Shown here piece by piece: positions 1-11,891 of a stretch of 64,000 bases of DNA. The position numbers were made by a program, and so were the translations under genes. The stretch comes from Hydractinia symbiolongicarpus (lineage: Eukaryota > Cnidaria > Hydrozoa > Anthoathecata > Hydractiniidae), in assembly GCF_029227915.1 (NCBI RefSeq), contig NC_079875.1, positions 23,307,001-23,371,000 of the forward strand, given 5' to 3'. Positions within the stretch are counted from its first letter, which is position 1. Each line of letters begins with the position of its first letter. Below the pieces are notes generated by a model. It saw nothing but the letters and a program-made list of their open reading frames with translations. It did not search any database and was not told the DNA's origin.

Positions 1-414
1 ACTAAAAAAAACCGTTTTAACAGGTTGTTTGTTTGCTGTATGAATCTAAAATTTGACATTTTATCAAGTTTTTGGTAAGTATTTCAAAAATTCCCTTCAT
101 TGTGTTTGGCGAGGTTAAGAAATAGCAATGGTACATCAAAGAAAGTCGGGAAAGGTGTGTAGTATGCACCTTAAAATCCAAACGTATATCTTAATTAAGA
201 AATTGACCATCTTTTGCGTTACTGTATAAAAATGTAAGAAAAATAAAAAGTGAACCTACCAATATCCAAATAGGATCAAAAAATAAAGCATCTATATGGC
301 AAGCGGAAAAGTTGGAAAGACACTTGTGCTTTTCAGTTATTATGTGGAAAGTCTAAGTGCTAATCAGTTGGTGCACAGTACAAAACTGATTTATAACATC
401 TATTTTTTGTTTAG

Positions 415-725
415 GATGCTGGTTTAATATACTTTAGCAACGCGAAAGTTGATTTTTGGGATTGCAAGTCGGTTACAACAACTACAACTACTGTTTCTCC
501 ACGTAGATCAAATAATAGAAACCCGGGGATTTTTTTGTTGACCAATATTGGAATATCTTTTAACCGCAAAAGTGCAAAGGATATTTCAAATGAGTTTAAT
601 TTTATCAGTTTAGTGGTGCCGCCAGTTAAAAAAGAAAAGAAAAAAATTGTTGGTAGAGTTAAAAACGTTGTGAAGATAAGATCAAACTTTCCTAGGTCGT
701 GGATATGGTCAGAAGATGTCATTAA
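415..725 (+). CDS. Gene A bait-region exon
   Basis: The exon opens with [17 protein letters not shown], which gene B shares almost exactly. It then runs through about 69 residues unlike gene B, including a run of Thr, an Arg/Asn-rich patch and a Lys-rich patch (KKEKKK), before returning to shared sequence at KIRSNFP. This position, just before the MG7 domain, is where family members carry the protease-cleaved bait. The exon is undivided here, while gene B splits the same segment into two exons. The acceptor is TTTAG at 411-414 and the donor GTAAGT at 726. Confidence 0.8.
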
Positions 726-3700
726 GTAAGTCAGTTTTGAGAGATAAAAACGTAACTTGTAATATAGAGTAAATGGTACAGGGACAATCCTGCATTTATT
801 TTCGGGAGTAAATAATCGTATTTCGTGGCCAGCAACTTATTCTGGCTAATAAAAAATTTGTTTCTTTTTGTTTTTGTTTTATTTATTACTAGCGATATAC
901 GACGCCATTGTTTAGATGGGTGGTCAAACAATTTCTTGCTTTTTCATGCGAGTCTCGGATCTGCATGTAGCTATTTTATTTTCTTTCATGTAGCTCTTCT
1001 TTGCATGTCGTGTATCACATGGACAGCGTTTTTTTATAACATTTCAGTCTAGACTACCTTTTACCATGTAAATAAATTTTTCAGTTTTGCGATTCAAGGT
1101 TATTTTTTATGATTCTAATTACAACGCATAACCTTTCCTTTATATTTGGTTTAAATGCGCTATAGGTAATCAATACTGCGTTATTTGCCCTTGTTACATT
1201 CTTATATCAATCATCCATACTTCAGAAAGAAATTCAACTTTTAATAACTACAACTTTACTGCTCAATTTTTCCTCCACATACTAATTCACAATTAGATAT
1301 GGTTGACCAGAGCAAACTTCTTCATACTAAACACAACTCTTCCGCGTTTTATACTATCTGAAATACTCTTTTGCTCATGTTTTATAAAACTAACATGCTG
1401 TGAAAAGACACGTGTCGTCCTTAAACAAATATGAGCTATTGACTATAACTACGGGTTCATCGTCGGCTTAGACTTAGTTTTTACATATTTTTTTTGAACG
1501 TTCACCTTTTTCTATAACTGTGTTCTAAAATTTCTTTTAGTACTTCTGGTAAAAAGGTGATTGAGGCAAAAATCCCGGACACAATCACAACATGGTATGC
1601 AAGTGGATTTGCTATGTCGACAAGAGCTGGTATTGGCGTAGCCGCACCTGTTAGTATCCAGGCGTTCCAACCGTTCTTTGTTTCAGTAGCATTACCATAT
1701 TCTGTGATTCGTGGAGAAACAGTTAAAGTTCCAACTACAGTGTTCAATTACTTGGATGATTGTTTAGTGGTATTATTTAATTTTCTTTATTTTATGAAAA
1801 GTTAGTTTTCACTTCGAGCATTTTTCTTGACTCGTTGCTTTATTTGCTATTAGATTCAAGTTAGTCTAGACACGTCAACTGATTTCGACATTACATCGGA
1901 AAGAATAAAAAAAATGTGTGTATGCGGAAGTAAATCGAACACTTTCAAATTCAGCATCAAATCAAAAACGCTTGGTAAAATTGATATCACTGTCAAAGCT
2001 CTTTCCTTGCAGCCTGACATTTTGATATGTGATTCCAGCAACAAAATGGCAGATGATGTAACTGCAGCAGATGCGATGACAAAGAAGTTACTTGTTGAAG
2101 CTGAAGGAATAAAAAAAGAGTTTTCTACCAGTTCTTACTTCTGTCCTCGTGATCATTCTGGTTTATATTCTGATACTTTATTTGTAACAATACCTCAGCC
2201 TATTGTTCAAGGATCAGTATATGCTGAGTTAGCAGTTGTGGGTAGGTTTTATATACACTCCATAACAAGAATATTTCTAGTGGGTACAGATATTATCAAG
2301 TTAATTCGAATTTCTGTCTTGGGAGATTCAATGCAAATTAATCTATATATATAGATGTAGCAAGTTTAATAACATCTAGTTAAAGTGGGTGTTAACTTTG
2401 ATTAATAACATCTAAATAAATACATAAAAGATTAAATACACAATTCAACTCCTATCATTTCTCATGTTTGTATTGTTTAACATTAGGTGATCTTTTGGGA
2501 CCTAGCATGGATAATTTGGACAAACTCCTGGCAATGCCATACGGATGTGGCGAGCAAAATATGTTGAAGTTTGCACCGAATATTTACATTATGGATTATT
2601 TAACTGCAACCAACCAATTGACTGAAAAAGTGGAAAGAAAAGCGAAAGAGTACATGAGATCAGGTAAAATGTGTTTTTGTTGTTATAATATGTATGAAAT
2701 ATTTACCTTAGTGTGTGTTTATTTATAACAGTTATCTGAAAAAAAAGAAAACGAGCACAATAATAATAGTCTTGAAGAGAATAATTTTTATTTTTTCTTG
2801 TTTTTTTGTACCGGGTTAAAGGTTATCAACGGGAATTGACTTACAAGCATTCCAGTGGAGCGTATTCAGCTTTTGGTTCAAGTGATAAAGCAGGAAGCAC
2901 ATGGTTAGAACATTTAGCTAAATTTTAATGAAAAACTCTCTTTTAACCACAATTTGATGGAAAGTCACGTTATTTAAAAAGTTACAAATAAAAGCTCTAT
3001 GTATTTTCATCATCAAGTTCATTCCCGAAAAAAAATAAGGTCAATTGTGAACCGCAAAATATTTTTACCACAATATGTTCCAATTAGAATTTCGCTGCTA
3101 TGAGACATAATTTATAAAACTTTCTTACAACATTTTTGCAAAACCACAACAGTTTCTTCTGTAAATACATTCTTCTCTTAAAGTAGTGAAATCAGCTATG
3201 TTAATAATCTTTGATAATGTTTTTACATTTACCTTTTTTACTCAATATTTTTGAAACAACAGCACTTACATGTATTTTATATGGCCTTTACTCTAGAAAC
3301 TATTTTGCTCCATATAGCTATGTGTGTTTGCATTTTTTAGGCTGACTGCATTCGTTCTAAAATCGTTCTGTCAAGCGAAAAGGTATATTTTTATTGACAA
3401 CAAAGATATTGAAGATAGCAAACGTTGGTTACTTTCCTTGCAAGATTGGTCTGGTTGTTTTAAAGAAAGCGGAATGGTCCATCACAAAGAGATGAAGGTA
3501 GTTCGTGCGTATGGTACTAATTAAGCGGATAAATAAGTTTTTAGTATATCATCAAATTCGATAAAAGCAAACGTGAGACACAAAAAGTTTCAATTTCCAG
3601 ATCTGGGTAGAAACCGACTGATAGCCTTGTGGTAGAGCATCCACTTTCAATTCAGTCGTTGTTTGAATCTAAATCAACATCAACATATCCTGACACATTC

Positions 3701-6700
3701 TCTTTCTTCTTTATTTTAAAATAAGAAACAGACGTAACGAGTGAGTGCTTTTTGGTAACCTGATTATTTTGCTTAAAAATTGTAAAAAATTCTGTAGGAA
3801 CTTTTGTTCCGACAACAATGAAAGAAAACAAAGTTTTTTATCAGTGTACTGTTTTTTTTTCAGCATTAAAACCATTTCGAATTGATTTTTCAGTGATCTA
3901 GTTATTAATGCAATACAGACTATTTGCAAAGTCTGTTGCAAAGTCTGTGCATAAAGAATAATAATAAAGCACCTGTTGCGTTTTTGTAGCCTTTTCAAAA
4001 AAAAAAAAATCTGCAGTTTTTCGTAAAATTCCGAAAGATATTGATTGTTTTTATGGCATATTTGAAAATACAACGTCTCCATTCTATAATCTTACTTTAG
4101 CGAGAAGCGATTACATAAAACATCCTCGCAAGATATAAAACTGCATGATGCAATTTCCACAAGAAAAGTATAAACACAAAGTTAAGGTAGTTCCATATTA
4201 ACTTTAGACTGTATCTGGATTTAATTTTAGGGTGGTGTGAGCGGAGGCATAACAATGACAGCTTTTGTGATAAATGCTCTTCTCGAAGCTGAGGTTCCAC
4301 ACAAGGTTAGGTATCGTTATTTGTTTATTTTTGTTTTTGTTTTTGCAGGGTGTCGTATAAAGTAGTGGTCCTAAATGAACGAAGGGAAATTATATTGAAT
4401 GCTCCAAACATTCTTGTCTCCAAATACCACCATATATACTCTGCCTTACTAATATCAGCATTTTCTGTGTGCGTTGTAGTGGCATGTAACTTCAGTTCTT
4501 TTTTATGTCAGGATTCAAGAATTCAAAGGGCACTAGCGTGCATAACGAACGGATTGGATAAGATATCTGATCCTTACACTGTAGCATTGATTTCATATAC
4601 ATTGTCACTCGCTGGTAGCACTAAACGATTTTATATGTTGAACAAGCTGGATAGTATGTCAAGTCAAGCTGGTAAATATACTCGTTTTCTTTCACGGATT
4701 TTAATTCCATTATTGACTCAGACAAAAAATGGGGTAGAAAAGACGTATATTTTTAGGGGAAACTTTTTTTGTTTCTATTATAAATTCTTGATATGAAGTT
4801 TTCATCCAACATTTCATCCGACCTTCCATTTCTAAATCCGATAAAAAGTCGGATCGGTTTGCGTCAACCTTAAGCAAGAAGAATGGCTTAAAAATCTTTT
4901 TGGAGGTAATAATTACCTTCTTAAAGCTAGTAACATAGCATTTTTTTACCAAAAACAGCTCCTCGTGTTGTCTCTGTTCCCTCGTCGAAACAAAATTTTG
5001 AGTTACTGATATTGAATATATTTTACAGTAGCTTATTTTACCGCCAAAAAAGAATACTGAAAGAAAAATTTTTCTTGTTTTAGAAAATGAAAATAAAAAA
5101 GCAGCAAATTAGTCATAATTTTTTATGCTCGTTGTTTAGACGTCTATATAGTTGTAAAGTGTGTATAATTTCTTTACCTTGACCTTTCGGTCTGTTTATT
5201 ACACGCCATTCTTCGTAAATTGCGGGAATTGAGCTTATTGAATCGCTTCGTAGCACATAATTCATCTTTTTGTCTGTGTCAAATAAATGCCCGATTTTAT
5301 TGTCCTCGATTTTCAACGACGACGGCTATTAAACATCTCTAAAAAATGTTTCATATTTTATAAAACCAAATTTTCAAGAAAAGCAACATACGCAAACTAG
5401 GTTAGTGACCTAAAATTCACGGTAAATTAACTTCTATTGTTTGTTTCCTTCTTGTTGAATTGTATGTCATGCATTATTAACTGTTTGAATTTATCTTCAC
5501 GGATTATATATGACAGGTAATTCAATTGTTGTTCATTTCATTAGAAAAAGTTTTTTTGTCCTTCGTTTCATTTTAAAAGGCTCGTACAATATGTTACCTC
5601 GCTTAGGCTAGGAAAATAACCAGACAAAAAAATATCAGAACCCGATCATTGTATTCCTATAATATTTTTATACCCAACATAAATATTTTTTATAGACTAA
5701 AATATTTTTGGACTACATCTCCGTCGATATTAACTTTTCTTCGGTCTTCATTTCTACATCACAGAAAATGTTCTCTGCTTAAAGATGTAATAGGAATCTA
5801 ATCACAGTACAAACTTGTCATACCTCTACAAATGTGGTTGCGTGATAAATTTATTTTTTATTCCAATTGTATGTTGAAAAGAAAGCTTCCATTGAATCAT
5901 TTTTTATAAATTTAAATTTTTTTTTAAATTATTAATTTTATAATCTGTTTCACGTTTTACACATACGGTTTAACTCTGCTATCCGTTATTCTACCAATTA
6001 GATGGTTTGCTGCATTGGAAAGCCGTTAAAACGAATCCACAACATTCAAGTGCAGGCTATAAAGCTTCTTCTAGAGACATCGAGATGACGGCGTATGCTT
6101 TAATGGCTTACATGGGTGGCCGATCGCCGTTCAAGTCTAAAATCGAACATTTAAAGATTGTAAAGTGGTTGGTGAAGCAGAGGAATTCATTTGGTGGATT
6201 TGTATCCACGCAGGTTACTAACAGCATTTAAAAAATTGTTTACTTAATAGTTATTTTTTGTAACAGATTTTTTTTTTAACTTAGCTGAAATAACAGTTTT
6301 ACACAATGAGTGTGTTGATTGCTAGTTCGGTTTAACGCTACGTTTTCGTTTGTGCTATGAACAGAGATTTGCATTACGAAGAGGTGTCAGAATAATAAAG
6401 TTAAACCGCAAATTTTCACGCAAAGTGTCGCTACTTGGGCTGCCATGTTGTTTGTTTATTTTGTTGTTTTTCTATTGCGAATGTTTTTAATAGGACACAT
6501 GCGTAGGACTTCAAGCTCTATCACATTATTCAGCTAGTACTTACTTAAACAACTTCAACCTTACCATTATGGCAACAACTCAAACTGGTTTTTCGAAAGA
6601 GTTTAAAGTTCGTAATGATAATAAGCTGCTTCTACAAAGAGCTGTACTTTCAACCACACCAAGTAACATAAGTATCCAAGCAATTGGTGATGGATGTACT

Positions 6701-9700
6701 TTAGTGCAGGTTTGTTGTTTTGTCTTTGTGTAAAGCTAAAGATCGTGCAATATTTTGTTTTTTACAATATAACACTGAAGGACGTAGACGTTATACGTGG
6801 AAAGATAACAAAACATTGACTAAACAACACAACATAAACTAAAATATCGATTTAACAGTTCAATTTTCTCGGATAAGTGCCAACTCGTTGCCGTCGCACA
6901 TACTACGGACAGAAGAACTTTTGGAACCACGCAGACATAAAATTGCCGAATGCACCTAACTAAACAAAATTTTGTGTCTCGGCCACGTTATAACTTCTCC
7001 CTTTATTTTATCTCTTTTTTCCGCGAGCATGTCGGCTAGTCTGGATACAAAAACACTTGTTTCTCCAGTCATACCCCCGTTGATGCTAAATATCAATGGT
7101 GGAACAGTTCTACATTTATGATGCGTCTAAAGATTTTTTTTTCTTTTTCTTGAGAAGCAAATAATGATGACATTATTTGGCGTCGATAACTTGGAGCAAT
7201 AAGAATAAAAATCGTTACATCTAAAAATGTGCGTTGTCCTCCCTGCCAAAAAATTCTTCTGTATACCTCCTCCATCAAATAACGTAAATCATTGTGACGA
7301 ATATTCACAAAACCACCAGCATGAAATGACAATGGATGCTCAATCGAATTTTGTTTGCCACATGCGCAATCGCAATCCTTTGATACTCCATCAGTAACGT
7401 AGAAAATATTGTCGACAATTTTACGCTTATTTAGGAAAGACCTATGTTCTTTTAATAGTAGAGTTGTTAACCAGTTAGAAGCACCAGTCGACCTCGTAAT
7501 TTCGTTTAATTTTGTTTTATTTTGGGATAATCGTGTCGTCACATCTTGTGGCTTGATAAATAGAACACATTCCTTTCCCTGGACACCTTTGAATTAACTT
7601 GCTTGCTCATCAAAGCAGTTGTTAACAATATTTATTGAAGCAAGGCCTCCCATTGTCACCGGAAGGAACAACAATACTCTCTCGTCATCATTACATGCCC
7701 TTACATCACATAAGGCTGGAATTATTGTTGTGCGAATTACACCTTTTACACCAGTAACCATGCAACAACTTCGAAATACCAGGTATTATTCAAATATAAT
7801 AGTTATATTTATGCCTGTATCCAAATATAAAGGCAGAATAAGCAGCTTGAGGTGAACTTCTGCAATTGCTGATAAAATCTGCGGTTCGTTCACCCATGTA
7901 TTGACCAAATCTTCTACGTAACGTTTCTGGATTCAAGGGAATCAAATAAGGCGCCAAGATGATGAAGTTGTTATGTTGATGTTAAAGTTTCAGAATAGTT
8001 CACTAGCCAGTTCCTGTTTGTCAGCCCTAAATATCAGCCTTAATTTGGACACCTTTAGATCGTAGCCAATTAACGGGTCCTTTTCAATAATCACAATAAG
8101 CTACATGTTTTATCTCGTGTATCATCAAAAGTTCTAGGAGGGAGCGAACATATTACCTTTGCTGCTAAATCTCCTCCAGTGGTTCCAGTGGTTCACAAGA
8201 TAATATCTCCAGTCCACCACTAACAAATAATCCTGCTTGAGTCTGATAGCAGTTGGTAACATAAATAGCTAGTTTCAAACAAACATTTTCAGATTGTGCA
8301 TATATATATATGACGCAGTTTTTTCTCTTTCTTCATTCCATATAGGTTAATATTTTAATTTTATTTTTCCAAACCTTTCTAACATTATACTTTAATTGAA
8401 TCATGGTTTCTCGGTTAGTCATATCTTTTTTTTTAGGCGAACGTAAAATACAATATACCTGTACCTAAGGAGAAGCCTTCGTTTTATTTGGATATTAAAG
8501 TTGAAGAATTAAAAACAATCAATTGTGAGCATAAGATTAAAGTTTGTGGAAGGTATGGTAGTTTTTTTGAAGATTTGATCTCAGGTGCAATTATGACATT
8601 AAATATTTTATAATCCCTAGCTATATGAAATCTGGAAAATCCAACATGGCGCTTATTGATATAAACATGGTGTCAGGATTCGAGCCAATCGTTAGTGAGT
8701 TGGACATGATTATGCAGTCAACCAGTGCACCATTTTCTAATTATGAATTCATTGATGGTGTTTTGTCGTTTTATTTTGATGATGTAAGTAGCTTTTAAAG
8801 TAGTTCATTTAAATTTTAGACTAGTTATACACATACGTATGGTAAATATAGCTACAGCTGTTAAGATATACTTGTATCTCAAAAGAAAATAACCAGGACC
8901 ATTGTTTTTTATTTGCTAAATCTGCAATACCAAGGGGAACGTGTGCTTCAAGGTTTTGGAATATTTTACACTTTTTTATACCTTTTTGGAAATCCATAAC
9001 CCCTTCCTCTCCTCTCCCGCCTTGCCATGCCGGCCAGCTTTTTCTAACAACCTTTCTCCCCATGTCTGCCCTGACAAAAATTGTGATTTTTTCTTCAATT
9101 CTTGAAGCTTAGTATAGCTCTTTAGTAACAGCAGAAAAATGCCCTGAGACAAAAACACCTACTACAAATTCTCTATTTATAATGTTTCTCATGTGAATGG
9201 ATAAAAAAACGACTTGTATAATCCTAAAACGACAATAAATTATCAAAAAATACAAAAAAATTATCTGTAAAGGATGTCCGCTTACGGCTAAACACAACCT
9301 CTCCCATGTCTGATTTTGTTTTATTTTTTCTAACCAATCCCCCCCTAAGACGAAGACGTCCTTTATGAATGACTCTCTTGATTATCAAGGACAACTTCAA
9401 CATAAATGTAGGCCATAATTAGTATTTTTAACATATCAGAAAGATGCACCACATGAGAAACATTCTGTACCGTTACTCCGGCAGTATTTAGCACCTATTT
9501 ATTTTTCTTTCAGTTGGACCAAAAATCAACATGTGTAACGTTTAAAGTTGAACAAGTAGCAGAAGTTGAAGGACGAAAACCCGCTGTGGTGAAGTTGTAT
9601 GACTACTACGAAAACAGTGAGTTGTTAACTTTTCTCTCAATTTTAAAATAACAATTTTAAAATAACAACCTTACAAGTGATAAGAATTGTATTTCACTGT

Positions 9701-9807
9701 TCCAAATAATATGATATCAATTTCAAAGAAATGTTTGTTTTATTTTAGGTGAGTCCGTCACAAAAATGTACAATGTTGGGAGTTGCCCGGAAAATGTACC
9801 AGCATAG
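415..9807 (+). CDS. Gene A: alpha-2-macroglobulin/CD109/TEP-like protein, 3' part (5' end outside window)
   Basis: This is a secreted thioester protein of the A2M/complement superfamily, expected to trap proteases or opsonise targets through an internal Cys-Gln thioester. I placed 14 exons: 415-725, 1541-1769, 1854-2241, 2487-2663, 2822-2903, 3341-3497, 4231-4305, 4512-4671, 6002-6213, 6494-6709, 8437-8552, 8621-8783, 9514-9616 and 9749-9807. All have GT-AG borders and matching phases and sum to 2448 nt (815 codons plus stop) with no frameshift. In order they encode the bait region, MG7 (motif KIRSNFP), the CUB/thioester region (GCGEQN, at about 2551), the alpha-helical thioester domain (HHKEM at the end of the sixth exon) and the receptor-binding domain ending in YDYYEN plus a short Cys-containing tail. 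The first visible exon matches exons 16-17 of gene B, so about 659 upstream codons lie left of the window. CD109, A2M or TEP cannot be separated without a tree. Confidence 0.9.
726..1540 (+). other. Gene A intron after the bait exon
   Basis: Intron of 815 nt; the matching gene B intron is 197 nt and unrelated. I see only AT-rich sequence and chance ORFs on both strands. Confidence 0.6.
1541..2663 (+). CDS. Gene A thioester-domain exons (exons 2-4 of those visible)
   Basis: Three exons (1541-1769, 1854-2241, 2487-2663) cover MG7/CUB and the thioester loop [10 protein letters not shown]. Cys and Gln of GCGEQN form the reactive thioester in this family. From about 1565 onward this stretch is almost identical to 57668-58871 of gene B, including the 84-nt intron and much of the next one, whereas all other introns of the two genes look unrelated. 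The one large difference is an extra block of about 110 nt in the gene B intron. Confidence 0.88.
3600..3690 (+). repeat. Possible tRNA-derived SINE head in gene A intron
   Basis: The stretch TAGCCTTGTGGTAGAGC resembles a pol III A box, and GTTGTTTGAATC about 35 nt downstream resembles a weak B box. The spacing fits a tRNA-derived SINE. No clear poly-A tail or target duplication is visible, so the call is tentative. Confidence 0.3.
6770..8340 (-). mobile_element. Decayed retrotransposon remnant inside a gene A intron
   Basis: The 1.7-kb intron between exons 6494-6709 and 8437-8552 holds an open stretch on the minus strand at 7542-7093 (149 codons). Its motifs ([18 protein letters not shown], a CDCACGK zinc-knuckle-like cluster, [10 protein letters not shown]) look like the C-terminal region that follows reverse transcriptase in non-LTR elements of cnidarians and sponges. 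No RT core is legible, so this is a fragment. Family placement is from memory of the motif pattern and the outer limits are approximate. Confidence 0.45.
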
Positions 9808-10984
9808 ACAGCCCGAGAGGTGTTAAAAAGAAGTTTCTTATTGTTTTATAGTAAAAAGGAATGCAAATTCATCACAATGTTCTCGTTTTCACAAAGTTCT
9901 TATCACGTCATCATATTACATTGACGTACGTCACACGACCTGCTGTCAATGTAATGCCGGTAATTTTTCCCAAGAAATGTTTGGTTATTTTTATGCCTCG
10001 CTCAATTTTTTTTAACACTAAATTTGTCCAAATTAAACATTGTTTTGTTTCTAAATAATACAATATGAAAATTTCTCCGACATGGAAATGATATCAAAGT
10101 TCTAACAGCTGTCATTTTTGTCTTTACATAGAAATAAATTGTTCCAAGCCCAGCCTGACTAATATTAAGCCGCGATATCTTATATGTTAACTGTTTAATG
10201 GTTTATATTACAAAATTATGAAATCCAAAATGTTATTTTTTTTTTCTTTCGTGTGTCAAGAAATGTCGTCCTCTTTTAATTTTTGTTAACCTCGACATCG
10301 AACATTGGCTAAAAAATCTCCAGAAATAATTTATTTCATTAATTTGTTTGATATAAATGGAAAAATTGTTAAATCTTTAAGTCAGCCGCTATCAGCAAGT
10401 TCGGTTTTGAATAAGGTGTTTTGTCGTGCAAATAAAGCCCTACAGCCATACTGCAGTCTCGTGTAACATTTGAACTATCGTAAAAGATATTTCAGTCGCA
10501 CGAAAATGATACAACGTCCTCATTAAAACTAAGAATTTGAAGTACTCCATTTTTTAAGATGTTAAAGCACTGGATTAATGATATTATAAAAAAACTATGT
10601 TTGTTTGTTTGCTTTATAATGTGAAGGTTGAAATCATTAATTCTATCTCAAAAAATTTCCGTACAGATCACTTAGAACCATTCATCAGCTGGATTTTATA
10701 ACAAGTGAATTAAAGTCTGTTTTATTAAACGCTAGTTGTAAAGCATGCTTGACGTTCTCAAAAATGAAGATTTTTTGATTAAAAATCATTCCTTGTTGAC
10801 ATAAACTTTCTAGATTCAATGTAACTTTAATCATATTTTACATATTTCTCTCTTAGTCATCCATAAATCTGTATATCTTAAGATTCCATCTATCGGGATT
10901 CTATCTATCGGAATTCTATCTATCGGGATTCTATCTATCGAGGTTGTTTTATATTTTACTTTTCCACACGAAGAAACTATAAAT
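9808..10984. other. Intergenic region downstream of gene A
   Basis: This probably starts with the 3' UTR of gene A. An AATAAA lies at 10133-10138, about 330 nt past the stop codon, and is the best poly-A signal candidate. Four imperfect copies of a TCTATCGGGAT-type unit sit at about 10885-10940. I see no coding sequence. Confidence 0.5.
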
Positions 10985-11891
10985 TGCCACCTAACTGCCA
11001 CCTTAAATCGCTTTCAGAACTTTTGTTTTTGATGCATTATCTTTGCTTGCTTTACTCGTCTTTAAGCTGGTTTAAGATTTCTTTCTGTGAATGTCATCAA
11101 TAAAACTTCTCGTATTAATTTTTTTTGTAAAGTTATATACCCGAATATATGTATTTAATCTGCTCTATGTTTGAAGTTTTTTAAAAAAACTTGCACATCT
11201 ATCGCTACAATCTTGGTCAAAATATGTTGAGACAGCTAATTTCGAAGTAATTGCGTATAAGGTATTTCCATATTAGATCCATGCATTTTGAACTTGGTGA
11301 TGTGCAGAGTTGACTTTAGGTTATTTAGTTAAAACACAACCCTGCACAACTTTTGATAGGCTTTTCTAAATGGCGTCAAACTTAGCACAATCTGAAGTCA
11401 TCGGAAGCTTGAAATTTGCCCCGAATCTCTACTTTAGTTCAGAACGAAATTTAACATTCTGTCTAAAGTTTCTGGTAGTTTAACAATAATTATTTAACAT
11501 TTTTTTTCGGTTTTTGTATAATTTGCATTAAAAATGGTCAAAAAATTGCCCCAAAACCTGTTTTTTATTTTTAAGTAAAACCTAAAAAAGCGGAAAATGG
11601 GGTGAATCACAAATCCAAAATTTGCAGAATGATTTTCCTTGATGAAATAAATAAATAAAAAGTTTTGTTGTGAGTTTCAAGTTCTAAGGATAATCCTAAC
11701 GACAGTTATTAAATTTAGGGGTAGTTTCAGATAATGGCCAATATCAAGGACTCTAAAAGGTATTGAACCTAAAAATTTAGCATGCAAGTGTCTAAAGTAG
11801 ATAAATATAAAAACTCAGTAAGCATCCTGCTCTTGCAACTTACAAAAGGAGTTAATCTCCTGATTAACTTTAGACTGGAAAATACAGAATA

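Noticed and set aside
1502-1747. Open stretch on the minus strand over gene A exon 2 (also 57662-57847 in B)
   Set aside because: It is the antisense shadow of a conserved coding exon; splice sites and family motifs are on the plus strand.
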